Assembly (NCBI GenBank): GCA_009916335.1
Contig: SAAR01000018.1
Location: forward strand, 1-23,052
Direction of reading: 5' to 3'
Length of the DNA stretch: 23,052 nt
DNA from: Erysipelotrichia bacterium
Lineage (GTDB): Bacteria; Bacillota_I; Bacilli_A; Erysipelotrichales; Erysipelotrichaceae
A program made the translations under genes and the position numbers. Positions 15,547 to 23,052 of the stretch are shown piece by piece; position 1 is the first letter of the stretch, and each line of letters opens with the position of its first letter. The notes under the pieces are model-generated. The model was not told where the DNA came from and searched no databases. It worked only from the letters and a program-made list of their open reading frames with translations.

Positions 15547-15586
15547 AAGAAAAAAGCCTATCCATTTTCATGAATAGACTCTTATT
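15547..15586 (-). repeat. Copy A of a 40-bp direct repeat (second rpoC-type terminator)
   Basis: This segment is identical over 40 bases to 17079-17118. On the minus strand it forms AGTCTATTCAT-GAAA-ATGGATAGGCT followed by six T, an 11-bp stem with G-U pairs and a U-tract, so it is a working-looking intrinsic terminator. It could end transcription of cassette 1. Confidence 0.85.
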
Positions 15587-15828
15587 ACCATGTTTTTTCA
15601 GATTTTCTTATTTTAATTGTTGTAATTTCGGGCAATTTACGATATTGATATAATATATTTTTAATTTGTTCTTATTTCAATACCTTTATTATAAATTAGA
15701 GAGTTATATCAACCCGCAGTAATTTATACCACAGAGATTGTATACCCTACGTTATTTCAGATTCCTAACAATTTTAGAAATCAAAAAACTAATTAATCTT
15801 CTGTAATCACTAGAATAGATTTATGTTT
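15587..15828. other. Non-coding stretch downstream of cassette 1
   Basis: No gene is seen. Just after the zinc-ribbon gene a weak stem (AATC-TA-TTCT with AGAA-GATT, 15795-15821) followed by TTTTTT on the minus strand could be a minor terminator. The rest is A+T-rich without clear structure. Confidence 0.3.
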
Positions 15829-16143
15829 TTATTTAGCATTAACCAATTTTGTTATACCTAATCTCAGATACAGAGGAAAACAAAAGATAAATAATAATGT
15901 ATCAATACAAAAAACAATAATTTGCATAAAAACAACTAAATAAACTGTTTTAAAATTTGGCATAACATTATTTAATAAAAGTCCAAAAAGCATACCTAAG
16001 AATAAGATAATTGCTACCTGTAGATAAGGTCTTTTATATGCTTTATTCATACATATTCCACAATTTTGGCATCTAACTTTCCTAAATGTAACAGTATCTC
16101 TATATGGCAATTCTTTAACACATTTAGTACATTTTATATACAT
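15829..16143 (-). CDS. Zinc-ribbon membrane protein, CXXC-CXXC type (cassette 1)
   Basis: A 104-residue protein that starts MYIKCTKCVKELPYRDT. Two CXXC pairs, C5/C8 and C25/C28, form a likely zinc ribbon, followed by two hydrophobic segments (LQVAIILFLGMLFGLLLN, about 41-58, and TVYLVVFMQIIVFCIDTLLFIFCF, about 66-89). The layout resembles small proteins described as cxxc_20_cxxc, although the spacing here is 16 rather than about 20. The strong GGAGGTTGT ribosome binding site and a 17-base gap after the exported-protein gene show that both form one unit. Two membrane helices right behind a gene for a hydrophobic exported protein would suit an immunity protein, but nothing in the sequence proves it. 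Confidence 0.65.
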   Translation of the reverse strand: MYIKCTKCVKELPYRDTVTFRKVRCQNCGICMNKAYKRPYLQVAIILFLGMLFGLLLNNVMPNFKTVYLVVFMQIIVFCIDTLLFIFCFPLYLRLGITKLVNAK

Positions 16144-16160
16144 ACAACCTCCTTTTCTGA

Positions 16161-16697
16161 TTAACTTAATAAATAGGGATATTGATTTTGAGCTAGTTTA
16201 CAAGCGTATGGTGCAACTCCCTCGATATTACCAACAACTGCTCCAGCTGGTGAAACACTTTTATAAAATCCAATAATAGCCCCTGTTATTGCAGTAAGTA
16301 CCAAATCTGTTACACTTCCATCTATAACTAGTTTTTTAATTGTGCTGAACTTGTAAGAATCCACTCGGATCCTGCTCTTGTAAGTGAAAAAGTATTTGTC
16401 AATGATCCAATATCTTCAAAATATAAAATTCTAGTTCTTAAATTAGTTGATGGATCAATTAAATAAACCTTGTCATTATCATTCGATTCAAACGTGTAAC
16501 TTAATGCATTATTTTCATAAACTTCAATTGTATTAATCTTTGAATCTAAATTAGTAGTTACTTTATATTTGTTGCCCTGACTATCTGTAAACTCTTCTAC
16601 ATAATAATTTAATGATTTTTTATTTGCTTTTATAGGTAATCCAGCTAACAATGAGAATGCAATAGCAACACTAACACATATTATCACAATTTTTCAT
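16161..16697 (-). pseudogene. Exported protein with hydrophobic Gly-rich C-terminus, frameshifted (cassette 1)
   Basis: Three pieces line up as one gene of about 178 residues. The natural start is the ATG at 16695-16697, with GGTAGGG seven bases before it, but a run of five A right after it puts it out of frame. The frame from 16687 (GTG) continues with a signal peptide (VIICVSVAIAFSLLAGLPIKA) and a soluble part (NYYVEEFTDSQGNKYKV and on) to a TAG at 16328-16330. Six A before that stop mark a second break; the next frame carries on as KLVIDGSVTDLVLTAITGAIIGFYKS, then PAGAVVGNIEGVAPYACKLA, to the stop at 16161. The C-terminal part is hydrophobic with several small-residue GxxxG-like steps, as in some class II bacteriocins. 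The heptamer A-AAA-AAC followed by TAG is also a possible -1 ribosomal frameshift site. Confidence 0.5.
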
Positions 16698-16748
16698 ATT
16701 TTTTCCCTACCTTAATTATAAAATCAAACCAGTTTAATTTATATATAG

Positions 16749-16777
16749 AGCATATCATCTTCTTTTTTTTATGTCAA
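16749..16777 (-). promoter_or_regulatory. Sigma-A type promoter of cassette 1
   Basis: On the minus strand a perfect TTGACA (16772-16777) is followed after 17 bases by TATGCT (16749-16754). It lies about 50 bases upstream of the natural ATG at 16697. An intact promoter suggests the cassette is or was recently expressed independently of rpoBC. Confidence 0.7.
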
Positions 16778-16840
16778 ATTTCACTTCAGGAAAAATAATT
16801 AATTTGCGAATAGAATATGATAATGTCTCAATGTGTCTAA

Positions 16841-16918
16841 GTTGAAAACGTCCTGCATGAAGAACATTTAAAAAATATGTTTTATGATGTAACCTCATTT
16901 TATTGGGAGATTATGTAA
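16841..16918 (+). pseudogene. Possible transposase relic
   Basis: A short plus-strand frame reads VENVLHEEHLKNMFYDVTSF then YWEIM and ends at TAA TGA. The FYDVTSFYWE part resembles the first catalytic Asp region (YDVTxxYFE) of IS4/IS1634-type transposases. Nothing else of such an element can be followed on either side, so this is a faint fossil at best. Confidence 0.2.
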
Positions 16919-17078
16919 TGAAAAAGGTTGACATACAGAGCTCCAGCACAAAACGAAAAAATTAAAGCTATAATGTGGTCGTTTTTAATATCTATGTGAA
17001 CTATTTTTTGCTAATCATATCTAACCACAATCCATTATTAAACTTCCACTTATAAAGTTAGCTCTACTTTATTCATAA

Positions 17079-17118
17079 AAGAAAAAAGCCTATCCATTTT
17101 CATGAATAGACTCTTATT
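17079..17118 (-). terminator. rpoC terminator (copy B of the 40-bp direct repeat)
   Basis: On the minus strand, three bases after the rpoC stop codon, AGTCTATTCAT pairs with ATGGATAGGCT across a GAAA loop and six T follow. It is a good intrinsic terminator for the rpoBC transcript. The same 40 bases recur at 15547-15586. Confidence 0.85.
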
Positions 17119-17121
17119 TGA

Positions 17122-20100
17122 TTAATCAAGTACTGCTTCTTCAACACTTAATTCTTCATTTGCGACAATTTCATCAATAATTTCATCTTCAATTGCCGCA
17201 TTTGCTTCTTTAGGAACAAACTTCATCATTGGATCACTTTCTTCATCACGATGGTTTGCTGCATCACGTTTTGCACGTAATTCCTCAGCTACCTCATAAA
17301 TCTGTTTTGTTGATTCACGATTTACATCAAGTCCTGTTCCAGCTGGAATCATCTTACCGATAATTACATTTTCCTTAAGCCCGATCAAGTGATCTTCTTT
17401 TCCCTTGATTGCAGCATCTGTTAATACTTTTGTTGTTTCCTGGAATGATGCAGCAGATAAGAATGAATCTGTTTCTACTGATGCTTTTGAAATACCAAGT
17501 AATACAGGTGAGAATGTTGCTGGTTTACCACCACTCAACAATGCTGATCTGTTAATCTTCGTAATTTCTGTTAAGGAAATCTGAACACCTGGATTTAATC
17601 CTGTATCATTTCCTTCAAGAACAACTACTTTACGCATCATCTGACGTACCATTACCTCGATATGTTTATCGGAAATATCAATACCTTGTGATGCATAAAC
17701 TTTCTTCACTTCTTTTAAGATATATTTCTGTACTTCTTTTACACCTGCAACTTCTAATAGTTCCTTAGGTGCAACTGTACCTTCTGTAATCTTATCTCCA
17801 GCCGTTAATTCACTACCTACCTTCAACCATGTACGGATTGTTTGTGTAGGAGCAATTTTATGTGCGATACTTTCTGTTTCATTAGTAATGATTACTTCTG
17901 TACCATTCACACCTTCTAACTGATTAATCTCCGTAATTGTTCCAGTGATTTTTGCTAACGTACTTGCTCCCTTAGGTGTACGAGCTTCAAACAATTCTTC
18001 TACACGAGGTAACCCCTGTGTAATATCTCCACCACCTGCAGTGGCAACTCCACCTGTATGGAATGTACGCATTGTAAGCTGAGTACCTGGCTCACCAATC
18101 GACTGAGCAGCCATAATACCAACAGACTCTCCTGTTTCTACTTCTTTACCAGTAGCCATGTTACGTCCATAACATTTCTTACATACACCATGAATAGAAC
18201 GACAAGTAAAGGCACTTCTAATATACATACCTTTCACACCAGCATCAACGATTCTTTGTGCTATTTCTTCGTCCATAAATGTATCTGCATCTACGAGCAT
18301 TTCATTTGTTGTTGGGTGGTATACAGCATCTTTAGAATAACGACCAACTAAACGATCATATAAACTTTCAACAACTTGATCCTGTTTACGATCACGAATT
18401 TCTTCAACCCAGAATCCTTTGTCAGTTCCACAATCATCTTCTCTAACAACAACATCTTGTGCAACATCAACTAAACGACGTGTTAAATATCCAGACTCTG
18501 CTGTTTTTAAAGCCGTATCCGTTAACCCTTTACGCACACCATGTGTTGAGATAAAGAACTCAGATACATTTAATCCTTCTCTAAAACATGAATAAATAGG
18601 TACTTCGATTACTGATGGTTGATACCCTTTCGCTGATTTTGACTGCGAAGGTTTTGCCATTAATCCACGCATACCTGCTAACTGTGTAAAGTTGGAATCA
18701 TTACCACGAGCTCCTGAAGTCGCCATCATATTGATTGGGTTCTTACGAGCAATCTCTGCTTTAAATTCTGCTAGAATATCTTTTTTAACATCATCCCAAA
18801 GTTTATTTAAATGACGTTCCCATTCTTGCATTGTTAATTTACCTTTATTACGCAAACGCATTAACTCAGCAGCTTTTTCTTTTCCATAATTTACATGTTC
18901 TTCTTTATGAGGAGCAACCTCAATATCTGCTAAAGATACCGTAACTCCTGCCACCGTAGAATATTTAAATCCATTATTTTTAATTTCATCAAGGATTTCA
19001 CTTGTTTGTTCAGTGTTATAACATTTGAACACTTGTCCAATGACTAATCCTAAATCTTTTTTCTTCATTGCCCCAACAATTGGCATTTCTTTAATCGCTG
19101 TCTTAATATCACTTCCCATAGGTAAGAAGTAACGTTCAGGTGTAGCATTAAAGTTTTCCTCACTTACCTCATTAATATAAGGGAAGTCGCTTGGGAAAAT
19201 TTGGTTAAAGATTACCTTACCAACCGTTGTTACTAAATACGATTCATTTTGTTTTGCAGTGAAACCATCTTTGTTTAGGGTTTTTGCTAATAGAGCAATT
19301 CTTGTATGAAGGTGTACTTGTTTTGTATCATAAGCCATTAAGACTTCATTGATATTACGATATACATGTCCTTCATTATCTCCATAAGTACGCCATAATT
19401 TTGCTTCTTCATGGCAACCTAAACGTTCGTAGTTATCTGCTTCTGCATAGAATTCTTCTTGTGTTTCTTCCATTGTTAAATAGAAGTTTCCCATAACCAT
19501 ATCCTGTCCTGGTGTTACGATTGGTTTCCCATCTTTAGGTCCAAGAATGTTTTTACTACCTAACATTAACACTAAGGCTTCTGCTCTTGCTTCCACACTT
19601 AATGGTACATGGACTGCCATCTGGTCCCCATCGAAGTCGGCATTAAACGCTCCACACACTAATGGGTGTAGACGAATCGCACGTCCTTCGACTAATTTTG
19701 GTTTAAATGCCTGAATCCCTAAACGGTGAAGTGTAGGGGCACGATTTAACAATACTGGGTGTCCTTCAATAACATCTTCAACAATATCCCAAACACGAGG
19801 GTCTAATTTATCAATCAATTTCTCAGCCGTTTTAGGATTGCTGGCAATTTCACGATTGACAATTTCATTAATCACATATGGCTTAAATAACTGAATCGCC
19901 ATTTCTCTTGGAATTCCACACTGATACATCTTTAAGTCTGGTCCAACAGCAATAACGGAACGCCCTGAGAAGTCAACACGTTTTCCTAATAAGTTTTGAC
20001 GGAAACGCCCTTGTTTACCTTTTAGGGAGTGAGATAGTGATTTTAATGCACGTCCCCCAGCACCTGTAATTGGTTTACTTCTACGTCCATTATCAATTAA

Positions 20101-20982
20101 AGCATCGACTGCTTCCTGCAACATACGTTTTTCATTTTGTACGATAATCGCAGGTGTTCCTAGCTCTAACAATTTCTTTAAACGGTTGTTACGAGTAATT
20201 ACACGACGATATAAATCATTCAAATCACTTGTCGCAAAACGTCCACCATCTAATTGCAACATCGGTCTTAAATCTGGTGGTATTACGGGAAGAACCGTAA
20301 GTACCATCCATTCAGGTTTATTATCAGAGTTTCTAAAAGCGTTCACTGTATCTAAACGTTTAATTAATTTCTTACGTTTTTCTCCTTGTGCACTTTCTAA
20401 ACCACTCTGAATCATCTTGTATTCTTTTTCAAGATCACAGTCCTGAAGCAATTTTAATACTGCTTCTGCCCCTGTCTTTGCTTCAAATGATCCAGGACCA
20501 TATAAAGCAACATTTTCACGATATTCTTTTTCTGATAAGACACGTTTGTATTCTAAGTTTGTATCTTTAGGATCGGTTACAATCCAAGACACAAAGTATA
20601 CAACTTCTTCTAACTGTTTTGGTGTTACATCTAATAGTAAACCAATACGAGAAGGGATTCCTCGTAAATACCAAATATGAGCTACTGGTGCAGCTAATTC
20701 AATATGTCCCATACGTTCACGACGAACACTTGATTTCGTAATTTCTACACCACAACGATCACATATAACCCCTTTATAACGAACCTTCTTATATTTACCA
20801 CAGTAACATTCCCAATCCTTGCTTGGCCCGAAAATCTTTTCACAGAATAAACCATCTCTTTCTGGTTTTTGAGAACGATAGTTAATCGTTTCCGGTTTTT
20901 TTACTTCACCAAAAGACCAGTCTAATATTCTCTGTGGAGAAGCTAAGTTAATTTGGATTGAGGCAAAATTATTAACACTCAT
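17122..20982 (-). CDS. rpoC: DNA-directed RNA polymerase subunit beta'
   Basis: The catalytic partner of RpoB in RNA polymerase; 1286 residues, somewhat longer than the roughly 1200 of Bacillus. The N-terminal zinc site is C59/C61/C74/C77, followed by the clamp and the RNA-polymerase switch/lid regions ([18 protein letters not shown]). The Mg2+-binding catalytic motif NADFDGDQM lies near residues 446-454. The second zinc-binding set (CGTDKGF, then [15 protein letters not shown]) and the trigger-loop region [27 protein letters not shown] are intact. The extra length is mostly in the C-terminal third and in a charged tail (EEAVLD end). The gene starts 16 bases after rpoB behind GGAGGTAAATTTA and ends at a terminator, so the operon stops here. 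Confidence 0.99.
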   Translation of the reverse strand: MSVNNFASIQINLASPQRILDWSFGEVKKPETINYRSQKPERDGLFCEKIFGPSKDWECYCGKYKKVRYKGVICDRCGVEITKSSVRRERMGHIELAAPVAHIWYLRGIPSRIGLLLDVTPKQLEEVVYFVSWIVTDPKDTNLEYKRVLSEKEYRENVALYGPGSFEAKTGAEAVLKLLQDCDLEKEYKMIQSGLESAQGEKRKKLIKRLDTVNAFRNSDNKPEWMVLTVLPVIPPDLRPMLQLDGGRFATSDLNDLYRRVITRNNRLKKLLELGTPAIIVQNEKRMLQEAVDALIDNGRRSKPITGAGGRALKSLSHSLKGKQGRFRQNLLGKRVDFSGRSVIAVGPDLKMYQCGIPREMAIQLFKPYVINEIVNREIASNPKTAEKLIDKLDPRVWDIVEDVIEGHPVLLNRAPTLHRLGIQAFKPKLVEGRAIRLHPLVCGAFNADFDGDQMAVHVPLSVEARAEALVLMLGSKNILGPKDGKPIVTPGQDMVMGNFYLTMEETQEEFYAEADNYERLGCHEEAKLWRTYGDNEGHVYRNINEVLMAYDTKQVHLHTRIALLAKTLNKDGFTAKQNESYLVTTVGKVIFNQIFPSDFPYINEVSEENFNATPERYFLPMGSDIKTAIKEMPIVGAMKKKDLGLVIGQVFKCYNTEQTSEILDEIKNNGFKYSTVAGVTVSLADIEVAPHKEEHVNYGKEKAAELMRLRNKGKLTMQEWERHLNKLWDDVKKDILAEFKAEIARKNPINMMATSGARGNDSNFTQLAGMRGLMAKPSQSKSAKGYQPSVIEVPIYSCFREGLNVSEFFISTHGVRKGLTDTALKTAESGYLTRRLVDVAQDVVVREDDCGTDKGFWVEEIRDRKQDQVVESLYDRLVGRYSKDAVYHPTTNEMLVDADTFMDEEIAQRIVDAGVKGMYIRSAFTCRSIHGVCKKCYGRNMATGKEVETGESVGIMAAQSIGEPGTQLTMRTFHTGGVATAGGGDITQGLPRVEELFEARTPKGASTLAKITGTITEINQLEGVNGTEVIITNETESIAHKIAPTQTIRTWLKVGSELTAGDKITEGTVAPKELLEVAGVKEVQKYILKEVKKVYASQGIDISDKHIEVMVRQMMRKVVVLEGNDTGLNPGVQISLTEITKINRSALLSGGKPATFSPVLLGISKASVETDSFLSAASFQETTKVLTDAAIKGKEDHLIGLKENVIIGKMIPAGTGLDVNRESTKQIYEVAEELRAKRDAANHRDEESDPMMKFVPKEANAAIEDEIIDEIVANEELSVEEAVLD

Positions 20983-20998
20983 TAAATTTACCTCCTTC

Positions 20999-23052
20999 TT
21001 AATCTAATGCACTAAGTAGTGCATCCATATCATCTAATTCATCCGCTTGTTTTGATGCGTCATCAGCGATTAAAGGTTCATCTTCATCGGCAATCACATC
21101 TTTTAATTCTTCTTCTAATTCCTCTACTGCTTGATCATCTAATTTAGGACCTTGTAAACTTGCAGCGTTATCTTCTTCTGTTTTATCTAAGCGTACTTCA
21201 TTTCCATCTTCATCTAACATTTTCACATCAATTGCAAGTGCTTGTAATTCATGAACAAGTACTCTAAATGATTCAGGAATCCCTGCATCAGGAATATCTT
21301 TTCCTTTAATAATCGATTCGTATGTTTTTGTACGTCCTTGAATATCATCAGATTTGATTGTTAAAATTTCCTGTAATGTATGAGCAGCACCATAAGCTTC
21401 TAATGCCCAAACTTCCATTTCCCCAAATCTTTGACCACCATTCTGTGCTTTCCCACCTAATGGCTGTTGTGTTACTAATGAGTAAGGACCAGTTGCACGA
21501 GCATGAAGTTTATCATCAACCATGTGGGCAAGTTTAATCATATACATAACCCCAACAGAGATACGTTCATCAAATGGTTCCCCTGTTCTTCCATCATAAA
21601 GAACGGTTTTACCATCTTCACTCATCTGTGCTTCGTCCATAATATCTCTTAATTCTTCATTGTTGATTCCATCGAATACAGGAGTCGCAAACTTCACACC
21701 TAATTTCTTAGCCGCAAATCCTAAATGGATTTCTAATACCTGTCCAATGTTCATACGAGAAGGCACACCGAATGGGTTCAACATAATATCAACAGATGTT
21801 CCATCTGGCATATATGGCATATCTTCAACTGGTAAAATCTTAGAGATAACCCCTTTATTACCATGACGTCCTGCCATTTTATCCCCTTCAGAAATTTTAC
21901 GTTTCTGAACGATGAACACTTTTACTGTTTCATTAACTCCTGGAGGTAAATCATATCCTTCACTACGTTTGAATACACGCACACTGTGAACGATACCAGC
22001 ACCACCATGAGGTACTTTCAATGAATTATCTCTTACTTCTCTTGATTTTTCACCAAAGATTGCAAGCAATAATTTTTCTTCTGGCGAAATTTCACTTTGT
22101 CCTTTTGGTGTTACTTTACCAACAAGAATATCGCCTTCTTTTACTTCTGCACCGACCATAACGATTCCCCTAGAGTCTAAGTTACGGCAAGCCGCTTCAC
22201 TCGCATTAGGAATATCTCTAGTAATTTCTTCTGGTCCTAACTTTGTATCACGACAGTCAATATCATAATCTTCTATATGCACTGATGTATATACATCATC
22301 ACGAACTAAACGTTCTGACATAATGATGGCATCTTCATAGTTATAACCATACCATGTCATGTAGGCAATTACTGCATTTTGTCCTAATGCTAATTCTCCA
22401 TTTTGCATGGAAGGTCCATCAACGATAACATCACCTTTTTCAATTTTTTCACCCTTCGCAACAATTGGCATCTGGTTGATGCTTGTTCCCGCATTCGAGC
22501 ATTCAAATTTACGAAGTTTATATTCACGTTTTCCTTCTTTTTCAGAAACAACAACTCGTGTTGCATCCACATATTCCACGATTCCATCTGCTTTCGCAAC
22601 GATACCAGAACCTGAATCTTTCGCAATCACATGTTCAATTCCTGTTCCAACATATGGACTTTGTGGCTTAATTAAAGGTACTGCCTGACGTTGCATGTTC
22701 GCACCCATCAAGGCACGAGAAGCATCGTCATTTTCTAAGAATGGAATACAAGCAGTTGCCACAGATACAATCTGTTTTGGACTGACATCGGCAAGTTCTA
22801 CTTGTTCACGTTTTGCTAAAATAGTTTCTCCATGTTGTCTAGCAACGACTTGTTCATTCACTAATTTACCATCAATAACCTCATTTGCCTGAGCAATAAT
22901 GTAGTCTGCTTCTTCATCAGCACTTAAGTAAACGGCTTCTTCAAGCACTGTTCCATCAGCTAACACTTTACGATATGGTGTTTGGATGAAACCATATTTG
23001 TTAAGGTGTCCGTATGTAGACAAGTTATTGATCAAACCAATAAAAAAAGACA
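20999..23052 (-). CDS. rpoB: DNA-directed RNA polymerase subunit beta (5' part missing)
   Basis: Only the C-terminal part of the beta subunit, about 680 residues, is in the window. It begins within the [18 protein letters not shown] segment, which follows the rifampicin region in RpoB; the resistance positions themselves are outside. Highly conserved parts include [40 protein letters not shown] (with active-site lysines), [14 protein letters not shown] and [27 protein letters not shown]. It ends with an acidic tail. The frame stays open to the edge, but upstream of the Ile codon (ATT, 23039-23041) the last 11 bases encode SFF instead of the expected GPN, so homology ends at about 23041. It precedes rpoC by 16 bases in one operon. 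Confidence 0.97.
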   Translation of the reverse strand, partial: SFFIGLINNLSTYGHLNKYGFIQTPYRKVLADGTVLEEAVYLSADEEADYIIAQANEVIDGKLVNEQVVARQHGETILAKREQVELADVSPKQIVSVATACIPFLENDDASRALMGANMQRQAVPLIKPQSPYVGTGIEHVIAKDSGSGIVAKADGIVEYVDATRVVVSEKEGKREYKLRKFECSNAGTSINQMPIVAKGEKIEKGDVIVDGPSMQNGELALGQNAVIAYMTWYGYNYEDAIIMSERLVRDDVYTSVHIEDYDIDCRDTKLGPEEITRDIPNASEAACRNLDSRGIVMVGAEVKEGDILVGKVTPKGQSEISPEEKLLLAIFGEKSREVRDNSLKVPHGGAGIVHSVRVFKRSEGYDLPPGVNETVKVFIVQKRKISEGDKMAGRHGNKGVISKILPVEDMPYMPDGTSVDIMLNPFGVPSRMNIGQVLEIHLGFAAKKLGVKFATPVFDGINNEELRDIMDEAQMSEDGKTVLYDGRTGEPFDERISVGVMYMIKLAHMVDDKLHARATGPYSLVTQQPLGGKAQNGGQRFGEMEVWALEAYGAAHTLQEILTIKSDDIQGRTKTYESIIKGKDIPDAGIPESFRVLVHELQALAIDVKMLDEDGNEVRLDKTEEDNAASLQGPKLDDQAVEELEEELKDVIADEDEPLIADDASKQADELDDMDALLSALD

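Noticed and set aside
1..23052. CRISPR arrays, tRNA or rRNA genes, and complete insertion sequences.
   Set aside because: I found no regularly spaced repeats, no cloverleaf candidates and no intact transposase with terminal inverted repeats.

Overview
The window is a low-GC Gram-positive (Firmicutes/Bacillota) chromosome segment that carries the rpoBC, str and S10 ribosomal loci. The A+T-rich composition, strong GGAGG ribosome binding sites, sigma-A type promoters, a group-B-like [FeFe] hydrogenase and a ThiT thiamine transporter under a TPP riboswitch suggest an anaerobic gut-type organism, possibly of the Erysipelotrichia. That placement is an inference from protein style, not a search result.

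Read along the minus strand (high to low coordinates), the backbone is rpoB (5' part missing) - rpoC - accessory region - EIIA gene - rpsL - rpsG - fusA - tuf - cbiK-like fusion gene - thiT - rpsJ - rplC - rplD - rplW - rplB - rpsS - rplV - rpsC (3' part missing). Only two genes lie on the plus strand: a DUF975-type membrane protein gene divergent from rpsL, and the [FeFe] hydrogenase gene divergent from rpsJ. Two terminators between converging genes (about 6.05 kb and 13.55 kb) look bidirectional. Promoters with good -35/-10 boxes and 17-bp spacing can be read in front of rpsJ, thiT, the cbiK-like gene, tuf, rpsL and the first accessory cassette.

The accessory region (about 13.6-17.1 kb) is the unusual part. 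It separates rpoC from rpsL, which are usually close neighbours. It holds two short cassettes with the same layout: a gene for an exported protein, then a gene for a small membrane protein. Both exported-protein genes are out of frame at A-runs followed directly by TAG. A 40-bp segment that is the rpoC terminator occurs twice, identically, 1.5 kb apart, so the first cassette sits between direct repeats. A possible transposase relic lies next to one copy. A toxin or bacteriocin plus immunity role is the most attractive guess, but only a guess.

A second point of interest is the 412-residue SirC-CbiK-like fusion. By eye it has lost the catalytic Asp of its dehydrogenase half and both catalytic His of its chelatase half, and its promoter carries a perfect 16-bp palindrome at the expected transcription start. 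At the right edge, the rpoB reading frame stops matching the near-invariant EGPNIGLIN motif in the last 11 bases, which suggests a contig end or a breakpoint.
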